A DNA stretch of 8,609 bases from Gammaproteobacteria bacterium (GTDB lineage: Bacteria > Pseudomonadota > Gammaproteobacteria > Pseudomonadales > Azotimanducaceae), in NCBI GenBank assembly GCA_026706425.1, contig JAPOYW010000066.1, positions 1 through 8,609 on the forward strand, read 5' to 3'. Shown here piece by piece: positions 1-7,067 of this stretch. Each line of letters opens with the position of its first letter. The stretch's first letter is position 1. Under the pieces are notes generated by a model that worked only from the letters and a program-made list of their open reading frames with translations, ran no database searches and had not been told where the DNA came from. A program made the translations under genes and the position numbers.

Positions 1-2540
1 ATCATGCCTTCAGCGTGACCAACGGGCACATGGTCAAGGCGAAGCGCATCCACAAGGAGCGCGCAGGGGGCAATCTCTACAGCAATCACTGGCGCATGAA
101 CGTGGCGCCGGCCGACGAGACGAAGCCCGTCACCGTTACCCTGCGCGGCAACCGGCCCTGTAGCGAGACGGGCGCCCTGTGCACCGAGGGCGGGGGGCAG
201 CTCGACGGCTCGCCTCAGCTGACCCTGAGCACCGATACGGAGCCGCCCGACCTCGGCAGCCTGCCGAGCCTCACGATCGCCGACACCAGCGGCACCGAGG
301 ATTCCGCCAACCTCGCCTTCGACGTCAGCCTGTCGAAGGCCGTGAGCGCGACCATCGCGGTCGACTTCCGGACCGTTTCGGGCGGCACCGCCACCGCGAA
401 CGCCGACTACCAGGAGGCGAGCTACCGGATCGTCTTCCCGGCAGGGGAAACGGTGCGACCGGGTTCGGTTGCGTTGATGGAGGATGCCGACAACGACGCC
501 GGCGAGACGGTGAACGTCGAGATCACCAATGCGCGGGTGATCACACCCCGGGGGGCCGAGTTCGGCCCGCTGTCGATCACCACGGGGCAGGCGACGGGGA
601 CGATCGACGCGCCCGCGAGCAGCAGGACCCCGTTGCCGGACGTGAACATGCGGATCGAGAACGCGTGGGGGAGTGAGAGAGGCGGCTGGCTGCACTTCAC
701 CATCGAGCTCTCGCGGTCGCTGGACGAGCATGTCTGCTACGACTTCGAGACCCTCGACACCGGCACGGCGATCGAGGGGGTCGACTACTTGCAGCGTCCG
801 AAGTCGACGCTGTGGCAGCCGCCCGGGGTCACCGAGTGGACCGAATTCGTGCGCATCCTCGACGACTCGATCGACGACGGCGGGGAGACGGTGAAGGTCA
901 AGATCAGCGACGCGGAACTGTGCGACGACGCGTCGAGGACCATCACCATCAACCGGGGGGAGGCGACGGGCACCATCGTCAACGACGACCCGATACCGGC
1001 TGCGTGGCTTGCGCGCTTCGGGCGCACGGTTGCGGACCAAGTGATCGATGCGGTGGAGGGCCGGATGGGGGCGGCACGGGCGCCCGGCATGGAACTCACC
1101 CTCGGCGGGCAGCGAATCGGCGGCGAGGCGGCGGCCTGGGGCGAGGAGTCTTCGCCGGCCGACGCAGACGCCGGGCCCGGCACGCTCGCCGCGTGGCTAA
1201 GGGGCGCGCAGGAGGACGCGCTCGGCTTCGAGACGCGCGCGGGGACGGAGCGCGAGCTTCTGACGGGCTCCTCGTTCTCGCTCTCGGCCGGCGGTGCGGC
1301 CGGCGGCTTCGGCGCGGTGTGGGGCCGTGGGGCGCTCACGCGCCTCGACGGGCGCGAGGAGGATCTCACGCTCGACGGCGAGGTGGCGAGCACGATGCTG
1401 GGGGCGGACGTCACGCGGGGCCGTGGGACCGCCGGTCTGGTGGTGGCGCACTCGCTCGGCGAGGGGGACTACCGGAGCCCGGACGGCGGCGGCGCGGTGG
1501 AAACGACGCTGACGGGTCTCTACCCCTGGGGGCGCTACGCGGCGAGCGAGCGGCTGTCGCTGTGGGGGGTCGCCGGCTACGGCGCGGGAACGCTGACGCT
1601 GACCCCGGAGGGCCAGGCGCCGATCGAGACCGACATGGCGCTCACGATGGCGGCGCTGGGCGGGCGCGGGGTCGTTGCCGAGGCGCCGGCCGAGGGCGGT
1701 CTGGAGCTCAGCGTCACGTCGGATGCGCTGGTCGTGCGCACGACCTCGGAGGAGGTGCGCGGGATCGGCGGCAGCCTTGGGGCGTCGGAGGCGGACGTGA
1801 CGCGTCTGCGTCTGGGCCTCGAGGGGACGTGGCGCGGCCTCGGGACGCTGGTGCCGACGCTGGAGATCGGGGCGCGCCATGACGGAGGCGACGCGGAGAC
1901 CGGGTTCGGTACGGATATCGGGGCAAGGCTCCTGTGGGCCGATCCTTCGTTCGGGATGCGGGCCGAGTTTGCTGCACGGGGTCTGCTGACGCACGAGGAC
2001 AGGCGCCTGGGAGAGCGGGGCTTCGCAGGTTCGCTGGCCTGGGACCCGTCGCCCGACAGCGACCGGGGCCCGAAGCTGACGCTCCGCCAGGCGGTCGGGT
2101 CGGAGGCGACGGGCGGCATGGACGCGCTGCTGAGGCCGGGGGCGGCGCGCGCGCTGGCCGCGGCGGACGATGACGGGCTGGGCCGGCGCATGCTGGAGGC
2201 GCGGCTCGGCTACGGCATCGCGCTGTTCGGCGGCAGCTGGACGGGGGTGCCGGAGTTCGGTTTGGCGCTCACGGAGACGGGCCGCGAGTACATCCACGCC
2301 TGGCGTCTGCTGGAGGCCCGCGACGCCGGGCTGGTGTTCGGGCTCGACGTCGAGGGTGCGCGGCACGAGCAGCTGGACGGGGATGCGGCGCCCGAGCACG
2401 GAGTGGGGCTCGGTCTCGGCTGGGAGCTGGTCGGGGCTCGGCGCGGGAACCTGGACCTGCGCTTCGAGGCCTCGCGGCTACTGCCGGCCAACGATGACCC
2501 GGAAAACCGAATCGGGGTCAGGCTCACCGCGCGACGGTAG
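1..2540 (+). CDS. Calx-beta surface protein with C-terminal autotransporter-like barrel (5' partial)
   Basis: The frame is open to the left edge of the window (codons run from base 3), so the true start lies upstream. A GTG at 15 is the first in-window start codon, and residues are numbered from it. Residues 1-72 look like the end of a repeat domain found in large bacterial surface proteins (VTVTL, then a Cys pair in RPCSETGALC). Two Calx-beta domains follow, at about 85-198 and 208-324, each ending in the typical GxATGTI strand. A short helix (about 327-351, AAWLARFGRTVADQVIDAVEGR) links to a Gly-rich region from about 415 to the end with alternating hydrophobic beta strands, as in an outer-membrane barrel. 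The expected role is display of an adhesive or Ca-binding passenger on the cell surface. The protein ends in LTARR, without the terminal aromatic residue usual for barrels. I am confident of the domains and less sure of autotransport. Confidence 0.85.
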   Translation, partial: HAFSVTNGHMVKAKRIHKERAGGNLYSNHWRMNVAPADETKPVTVTLRGNRPCSETGALCTEGGGQLDGSPQLTLSTDTEPPDLGSLPSLTIADTSGTEDSANLAFDVSLSKAVSATIAVDFRTVSGGTATANADYQEASYRIVFPAGETVRPGSVALMEDADNDAGETVNVEITNARVITPRGAEFGPLSITTGQATGTIDAPASSRTPLPDVNMRIENAWGSERGGWLHFTIELSRSLDEHVCYDFETLDTGTAIEGVDYLQRPKSTLWQPPGVTEWTEFVRILDDSIDDGGETVKVKISDAELCDDASRTITINRGEATGTIVNDDPIPAAWLARFGRTVADQVIDAVEGRMGAARAPGMELTLGGQRIGGEAAAWGEESSPADADAGPGTLAAWLRGAQEDALGFETRAGTERELLTGSSFSLSAGGAAGGFGAVWGRGALTRLDGREEDLTLDGEVASTMLGADVTRGRGTAGLVVAHSLGEGDYRSPDGGGAVETTLTGLYPWGRYAASERLSLWGVAGYGAGTLTLTPEGQAPIETDMALTMAALGGRGVVAEAPAEGGLELSVTSDALVVRTTSEEVRGIGGSLGASEADVTRLRLGLEGTWRGLGTLVPTLEIGARHDGGDAETGFGTDIGARLLWADPSFGMRAEFAARGLLTHEDRRLGERGFAGSLAWDPSPDSDRGPKLTLRQAVGSEATGGMDALLRPGAARALAAADDDGLGRRMLEARLGYGIALFGGSWTGVPEFGLALTETGREYIHAWRLLEARDAGLVFGLDVEGARHEQLDGDAAPEHGVGLGLGWELVGARRGNLDLRFEASRLLPANDDPENRIGVRLTARR

Positions 2541-2582
2541 GCGGCGATGCGCGCGGCGCGGCTGCACCGGCCTGCGGAGGCG

Positions 2583-2611
2583 GTCCGGGAATACCAATCG
2601 CGTCCGGGAAT
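2583..2611. repeat. 10-bp direct repeat in the gap between convergent genes
   Basis: GTCCGGGAAT occurs at 2583-2592 and again at 2602-2611. It lies in the 209-base gap between the surface-protein stop and the end of the minus-strand toxin pseudogene. I see no strong hairpin with a T-run in this gap, so no terminator can be called for either convergent gene. Confidence 0.4.
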
Positions 2612-2749
2612 CCGACCCACGACGCGCGCATCGAATACCTGGGTTCGGAACGGATCGCTTCGGTAATGCCGTAGCGGCCGTGTCGACAGCGCGTGCCTGC
2701 CGCCCGGACGTTGGTGGTGAGGCCGCGCCGGATCCCGGGCGGATGACGG

Positions 2750-3349
2750 TTACCGACGGAGCAGCGCTTTCCTCTCGAGCTCGTCCCGGTGTTCGTCTGT
2801 CAGCGCAGCGAGCCGGGGAAGCCCCTTCGCCGTCAGGTCGCGAACGAACTCCGACGGGGTGAAGGGCGGATTGCTATACGTCTCTCGCAGGGTGCGCAGC
2901 ACGTCAAGCGCTGCGGAGGGATAGCGGTCGAACGTCGCGGACAGAAACCCGTCGGCATCGATCGCCTTGATATCGAAGCGCGCGAGAGCCTCGGCCGGAA
3001 AGTCAGCCAGGTTGTCGGTGACGATGTACTGCGCGCCGCAACGGATGGCCGCCGCCAGGACATGGCGATCGTCGGGATCCGGCAGTTCAAGCGTCTCGAT
3101 CAATGGCTCGTATCCGGTGACCAGCGCTTCCGCAAAATGCTCGCGCATGGCGCGCCGCTGCGAGCCGACGCTTGGCTCAAGATGCGGCTTTTATTCGAGG
3201 AGGTTCAGCGTCCACTCGTCGAGAATCCGTTCGGTCCATCGCGCCCGGAACAATCCGGCGCGGTGGAAGCGCAAGAGAATGTCTCGCTTGCGGAACGGGA
3301 AGAGGACGTTCGCATCCAACAGGGCGACACGACGGTCCGCGAGACGCAT
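2750..3349 (-). pseudogene. PIN-domain toxin (VapC-like), broken by an in-frame TAA
   Basis: Read from the ATG at 3349, the frame gives a 199-codon PIN-domain protein interrupted only by TAA at complement 3191-3193 (codon 53). The same frame continues past it to a stop at 2750. The N-terminal piece carries the first PIN Asp (D12 in ALLDANVL) and acidic residues in TERILDEW (E40, D44, E45). The C-terminal piece carries PDPDDRHVLAAA (D93/D94) and IVTDN (D112), the remaining metal-binding acids. PIN proteins are Mg-dependent ribonucleases that act as toxins in type II toxin-antitoxin systems. The break separates the active-site halves. Re-initiation at M68 (3148) would give 132 residues lacking D12, so activity is unlikely. 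The start overlaps the antitoxin stop by one base (TGATG), indicating translational coupling. A sequencing error at 3191-3193 is the main alternative. Confidence 0.85.
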
Positions 3350-3360
3350 CAAGACGCATC
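3342..3360. repeat. 9-bp tandem duplication at the antitoxin/toxin junction
   Basis: AGACGCATC occurs at 3342-3350 and 3352-3360, a 10-base period. The pair spans the antitoxin's last codons and the toxin ATG, so it moves the antitoxin stop and the distance from AGGAG to the toxin start. It looks like a small tandem duplication. Confidence 0.55.
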
Positions 3361-3804
3361 GAACTCCTGACCAAGACGGGCGAGATCGTCGAGCGCGTCA
3401 CGGCGCGCAGCGTCACGACGGTCGATGTAAGCCATCAGATCGGCGTGCAGGACACGCCGGTGCGCACCAACCGGAACGAACGGGATCGTGCCCGACTTGA
3501 GCAGCTTGCTGAGGTGCGGGCGCGAGACACCTAGGATGTCGGCCGCCTGCTGCGTGGTCAGCATCGCGTTGGTGGGGACGAGCGTGACCGTACGGCCCGA
3601 TGCGACACCGCCCAGAAGATCGAGCACCAGATCGGCGATCGCGGGCGCCAGGCGAACGGCCTCGCCGTCTTCGCACTGAATGGCGAGGACGCTGTTCCCG
3701 GCCCGCGCGTCGGCGAGCGCCGTTATCGCTTGCGCTGCACACGCGATCTCGTCCTGCGTTGGAAGACGGTGTGCCAAGTCCGTCGCGTTGGTAGCGTTGC
3801 TCAT
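3349..3804 (-). CDS. Excisionase-family HTH antitoxin
   Basis: This is a 151-residue protein starting at the ATG at 3804. An excellent Shine-Dalgarno, AGGAGG, sits six bases before it (3811-3816), which favours this start over the in-frame ATG at 4029. Residues 1-79 are Ala-rich and helical. Residues 82-125 form an excisionase-type helix-turn-helix (TTQQAADILGVSRPHLSKLL, then GTIPFVPVGAHRRV, typical of the MerR/HTH_17 winged-helix family). A charged tail (DRRDAARRDALDDL) follows and may contact the toxin. As first gene of a TA operon it should bind its own promoter and neutralise the PIN partner encoded immediately downstream with a one-base overlap. The reading frame is intact although the toxin is broken. 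The antitoxin assignment rests on the HTH class and the coupled PIN gene. Confidence 0.85.
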   Translation of the reverse strand: MSNATNATDLAHRLPTQDEIACAAQAITALADARAGNSVLAIQCEDGEAVRLAPAIADLVLDLLGGVASGRTVTLVPTNAMLTTQQAADILGVSRPHLSKLLKSGTIPFVPVGAHRRVLHADLMAYIDRRDAARRDALDDLARLGQEFDAS

Positions 3805-3865
3805 CCCGATCCTCCTCTCCCGTGAAATCCAAGAACCTCGATAGTGGCGTACGGGTCGGCCCCCC

Positions 3866-3901
3866 AAGTGTAATTTCGAAAATAACAGAAATAAGTGTAA
3901 T
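3866..3901 (-). promoter_or_regulatory. Putative antitoxin operator/promoter region
   Basis: This is an AT-rich island in GC-rich surroundings, about 60-100 bases upstream of the antitoxin ATG. It contains a perfect 9-bp direct repeat, AAGTGTAAT, at 3866-3874 and 3893-3901 (ATTACACTT on the coding strand), flanking a TTCGAA palindrome at 3874-3879. Autoregulated TA operons commonly have such paired sites. No clean -35/-10 pair is evident, so the exact promoter is not assigned. Confidence 0.45.
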
Positions 3902-4560
3902 AGCAAGTCCGTTTCAGCCGATGGAGCTCCGGGCTTGACCATCACGCGGAGTTGGAATGTAGGCCGGTGCTCGGCTGCTTCAGACCTGTGCCACAGCTGC
4001 CACTTGACCGGCACCCGCCAGGCCGACACGGCAGCGCCGTCCGATCAAGCCTTGGCGAGCCGGAACAGCGCGTGACAAGTGATCGGCGGAGAAACTCTCC
4101 GCCGGTTCGCGTCGGCACCTACGCCTGTCCGCAAGTTCACCTTGTCGATCAGGCTTGGTCGGCCAGTTGAGCGGCACTTGCTGATCGAGTGCCTTCCGGT
4201 CGGCGGCGCTCGCCGACACCGCGGTCGTCAATTGGTCAGGCCCTGAGCAACTGGACAGGCGAAAAGGCCTGCACCAGCAGCGCGTTCGACATCCCGTCAG
4301 GCAGTCCGAAGAACGCACCGACAGGGATGAATCCCTTTCAAAACCATCCGATTAGGTCCGGATCTTTTGCAAGCCGAAGATCTAACTCGGTCTTGCTGGA
4401 AGCAATAACCATCTGTTGTTACACGAACTACTGGAATCCAGCTCCACGTCAAGCAGCAGAACAAATCAGCAAATCCGCCCCAAAATTGGAAACGGCTATG
4501 GCGGAGGGAGAGACCGCCGTTGCAATCATGCTTGAGAGACCTCCTTCGTTCTTCAGGTCA
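3902..4560. other. Long intergenic spacer without a supportable gene
   Basis: No frame on either strand shows a recognisable protein. The open frames here are Arg/Pro/Ser-rich or short, with no good ribosome-binding site. The left half is GC-rich like the rest of the window, and the section from about 4320 is visibly AT-richer. No tRNA, CRISPR repeat or intact insertion sequence is seen. The spacer may hold remnants of an element boundary belonging to the adjacent integrase. Confidence 0.5.
4084..4104. repeat. Perfect 9-bp hairpin inside the spacer
   Basis: CGGCGGAGA at 4084-4092 and TCTCCGCCG at 4096-4104 are perfect inverted repeats separated by AAC. Neither strand has a T-run after the stem, so it does not fit a standard intrinsic terminator. 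It could be a structured RNA element or a protein-binding dyad. Confidence 0.5.
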
Positions 4561-4569
4561 CATATGTCC

Positions 4570-4627
4570 CATGCTGTAACAGTATGTTAGGGATGTTCCC
4601 TCATGTCAGATGTTCCTAATATGTTCT
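4570..4627 (+). promoter_or_regulatory. Repeat cluster upstream of the integrase (possible arm or operator sites)
   Basis: The AT-rich sequence just before the integrase has an imperfect dyad, CATGCTG-TAA-CAGTATG (4570-4586). It also has ATGTT motifs at 4584, 4593, 4610 and 4621, three of which continue as ATGTTCC or ATGTTCT. Short direct repeats next to an int gene can be integrase arm-type sites or repressor operators. No function can be shown from sequence alone. Confidence 0.3.
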
Positions 4628-4700
4628 TTTCATGCTTGACAAAGCCCGTGTTCACGGAGTAGATGTATCCGTATATAAACTGACGCGCACAGGCTTGGAA

Positions 4701-5849
4701 ATGGCACGCACACTCACCGATCGTTTCGTCCGGACTGCCGCCCCGGGATTCTACCGCGACGGCGGCTGTCCGACCCTCAACCTGCGGGTGACGCCGGCCC
4801 GCACCCGCCAATGGGTCCAGCGCCTCGCGGTGCACGGCCGCGAACGCCAGCTCGGGCTCGGCGGGTACCCGCTGGTCCCCCTGGCGGAGGCCCGCGAGCA
4901 GGCGCTGTCCAACCGGCGGCTGGCGCGGGCGGGCGGCGACCCGTGCGCCCTGAAGCGCGCCCAGCGCGCGCCCACGTTCGCGGCCGCCGTCGATACCGTC
5001 ATCGCGATCCACCGCGACGGCTGGAAGGGCGTGGGCAAGAGCGAGGCCCAGTGGCGGGCGTCGCTCCGGGACTACGCGATGAAGCGGCTGGGCTCGAAAC
5101 CGGTCGACCGGATCACGACGGCGGACGTGATGGCGGTGCTGGTCCCGATCTGGGTGGAGAAGCACGAAACCGCCCGGCGGGTCCGGCAGCGGATCAGCGC
5201 AGTGATGCAGTGGGCGGTGGCCGAGGGATACCGCCCGGACAATCCCGCCGGCGACGCCATCGGTGCGGCGCTGCCGAAGCGCAACCCGCCGCGGGTGCAC
5301 CACCGGGCGCTGCCGTTCCGTGAAGTGGCGGGCGCGGTCCGCGCGGTGCGGAGTTCCGTGCGGGCGGGCTGGGCGACGAAGGCGGCGTTCGAGTTCCTGG
5401 TCCTGACCGCGGCGCGGTCCGGGGAGGTCCGCGGCGCGGATTGGTCAGAGATGAACCTGGAGGCCGGCACCTGGACGATCCCGAGGGGCCGCATGAAGGG
5501 GGCGCGGGAGCATCGGGTGCCGCTGTCGGACCGGGCGCTGGAGATCCTGTGGGAGGCGCACGGGCACACGGGCGGAACGGGTCTCGTCTTTCCGACCGCC
5601 CGGCACCGGCCGGTCAGCGATTCGACGCTGTCCAAGCTGCTGCGGGAGCTTGGAGTCAAGGCGGTGCCGCACGGGTTCCGGAGCTCGTTCCGCGACTGGG
5701 CGGCGGAATGCACGGACGCGCCGCGCGAGGTGTGCGAGCTGGCGCTGGCGCACGTCAACTCCGACCGGGTCGAGGCCGCCTACCGGCGCTCGGACCTGTT
5801 CGAGCGGCGCCGGGCGCTGATGCAGGAGTGGGCGGACTACCTGGCTTGA
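4701..5849 (+). CDS. Tyrosine recombinase / integrase, P4 type
   Basis: This 382-residue integrase catalyses site-specific DNA strand exchange to insert or excise a mobile element. The start chosen is ATG 4701, because the family's arm-binding domain begins at MARTLTDRFV. An in-frame ATG at 4632 would add 23 residues unlike the family. The ribosome-binding site is weak (AGGCTTGGA). An N-terminal DUF4102-type arm-binding domain spans about 1-85, with a core-binding helical domain at about 91-190. The catalytic domain runs from about 200 to 375, with every catalytic residue visible: R239 (TAARSGE), K266 (RMKGA), H324 and R327 (PHGFR), H351 (LALAH) and the nucleophile Y361 (AAYRRSD). The length is normal and the gene looks functional. 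It converges with the nuclease operon to its right. No tRNA or clear attachment core is seen in the window, so which side is the element interior is undecided. Confidence 0.95.
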   Translation: MARTLTDRFVRTAAPGFYRDGGCPTLNLRVTPARTRQWVQRLAVHGRERQLGLGGYPLVPLAEAREQALSNRRLARAGGDPCALKRAQRAPTFAAAVDTVIAIHRDGWKGVGKSEAQWRASLRDYAMKRLGSKPVDRITTADVMAVLVPIWVEKHETARRVRQRISAVMQWAVAEGYRPDNPAGDAIGAALPKRNPPRVHHRALPFREVAGAVRAVRSSVRAGWATKAAFEFLVLTAARSGEVRGADWSEMNLEAGTWTIPRGRMKGAREHRVPLSDRALEILWEAHGHTGGTGLVFPTARHRPVSDSTLSKLLRELGVKAVPHGFRSSFRDWAAECTDAPREVCELALAHVNSDRVEAAYRRSDLFERRRALMQEWADYLA

Positions 5850-6137
5850 TCTGATGACCGGTCTGCCGCCGCCCGCAGGTGCCCTTTCTGACACAGTCCT
5901 GCCATATCCAGCATGCGCCGAACGAGCCGCTACCCGCTTGCTCCCGGAGTACGATTGACCTCGAATTTTCAGATTGATCGAGGCGCCTTCGCCTGCCCCG
6001 AACCTTGGCGCTCGCCGCCAGCCTCAACGATTGTGCCCTGCCGGTCGTCACCGAACAGACCGCGGGTGTGGTCGCCAACGCCGCGGGTCTGACGCAGAAC
6101 TACTGCTCCCGACAACCACCGCAGCAAAATTGGCGAA
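5850..6137. other. Gap between convergent integrase and nuclease genes
   Basis: No gene is supported here. Two weak inverted repeats are present: CCTCGA (5959-5964) with TCGAGG (5978-5983), and AGGCG (5981-5985) with CGCCT (5990-5994). They could contribute to termination from either side, but neither is followed by a T-run. No tRNA or obvious attachment-site duplicate is seen. Confidence 0.4.
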
Positions 6138-7049
6138 TCATCGAGATATGCCGCGCACGAATTTCTCGCTGTGCCCCTTCAGCAGAAGCCTTCCATTCAG
6201 TAGTTTCCTGAGCCGGTCGCGATGTGGCCGCCAGTTATCCCCACTCCTCTGGTCGGCATCGAAGCCAAATACCACCAACCGCGGATGGGGGTCGAGCTTG
6301 AGCTTCCGCGACCCGTCGGCGATTTTTTTCAGCATCGCCTGACGCTCGGGGTGGCGCTCGGCTAGGCCCCGCAATGCCAGCAGATTGCAGCAAACGCAGC
6401 GGTAGCTTGTGATCACCTCCTCACGGTACGTCTCCAAGAGGTCGGAATAGGCCTCGATCTGTTCGACGACCTTTGGAACGTTGCCCTGTTCTGACCTCAA
6501 CGCCTGACGGTTGTCGAAGTGCTTGGCTTCGTACAGGACGACAGTCGCACGTTCGTTGGCACAGCGTATGGCCGCAAAATCCACGCGTGGTGCTGAAGCT
6601 CTGGCTTCATCGGCACCGCCGGTCCCGAATGCGATCTCAACATCGAGAATGTTGGGATTGTCGCGGACAATGTTGTGGACGCCGGTCTTTTCCGGCCCCG
6701 CGTATGGCCGTGCTGCTGTCTTGAGTGCTTTGACGTCTTCGAAACCGAGCAGGAACAGTTCCTTCGCATCATTCGGAAGATCAGGCCGGCCATTCAGGGT
6801 CTTGATGTATGGATTGTCCGCGTCGGGCCGCAGCAGGTACTTGTAGTGAATCTGACCGACCAATGCGCCGTTCAGGCACTCCAGTTTCAGCAGGCTGCTG
6901 CCAAGATGGTAGAAATTCACGTAGTTCTGACGAACCGCCAGAAAAATATCCTTGTCATCCACCAGTCCTCGAAGCCAGCCGCTTCCGTCGTACTCTTCGT
7001 TGAAGGCAGCAACAAACGTGCTGTCCAGCCCGCGATTGAAACTGTTCAT
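6138..7049 (-). CDS. PD-(D/E)XK nuclease-like protein
   Basis: This is a 303-residue protein. The start at 7049 is supported by GGGAGGAG six bases upstream (7056-7063). The N-terminal part (about 20-75) is an unassigned alpha/beta region (DIFLAVRQNYVNFYHLG ... HYKYLL). The middle has the order expected of a RecB-like restriction-fold nuclease: E138 (LDVEIAF), D157 (PRVDFAA), E174-A-K176 (LYEAKHF) and a QxxxY motif at 197-201 (QIEAY). Such enzymes cut DNA, or more rarely RNA, using a metal held by the D and E-x-K residues. Five cysteines are present (58, 163, 218, 220, 221), including a CVCC cluster after the QxxxY motif. The gene is second in an operon, 18 bases after the beta-CASP gene's stop, so the two are probably co-transcribed. 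I do not recognise the specific family. The nuclease fold is inferred from motifs, and substrate and role are unknown. Confidence 0.75.
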   Translation of the reverse strand: MNSFNRGLDSTFVAAFNEEYDGSGWLRGLVDDKDIFLAVRQNYVNFYHLGSSLLKLECLNGALVGQIHYKYLLRPDADNPYIKTLNGRPDLPNDAKELFLLGFEDVKALKTAARPYAGPEKTGVHNIVRDNPNILDVEIAFGTGGADEARASAPRVDFAAIRCANERATVVLYEAKHFDNRQALRSEQGNVPKVVEQIEAYSDLLETYREEVITSYRCVCCNLLALRGLAERHPERQAMLKKIADGSRKLKLDPHPRLVVFGFDADQRSGDNWRPHRDRLRKLLNGRLLLKGHSEKFVRGISR

Positions 7050-7067
7050 CGGTAACTCCTCCCGAAC

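Noticed and set aside
785..2399. Long open frames antisense to and overlapping the surface-protein gene (minus 785-1414, 1197-2399, 1577-2191; plus 812-1882)
   Set aside because: They are Arg/Ala/Pro/Gly-rich, show no domains and are explained by the high GC of the real gene, which has clear Calx-beta and barrel features.
3980..4318. Minus-strand open frame of 112 codons in the spacer
   Set aside because: Its composition is Arg/Ala/Ser-rich, with no recognised domain and no good ribosome-binding site.
4236..4337. Short minus-strand frame reading GAFFGLPDGMSNALLVQAF, rather protein-like
   Set aside because: It is only about 33 codons between two stops, with no start near its beginning and no family match I can name. 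It could be a gene fragment but is not supportable.
4189..4590. Plus-strand open frame of 133 codons in the spacer
   Set aside because: It has no recognisable motif and low-complexity Ser/Pro/Arg composition, and it crosses the GC-to-AT change without any shift in codon pattern.
4636..4665. TTGACA at 4636-4641 as the integrase promoter -35
   Set aside because: The best hexamer at 17-18 bp spacing is only TAGATG or GTAGAT. A TATATA at 4672 is too far away. A promoter is possible but not defined.
5850..6137. tRNA or attachment site after the integrase
   Set aside because: No cloverleaf, T-arm GGTTCGAATCC-like sequence or repeat shared with the left flank could be found by eye.
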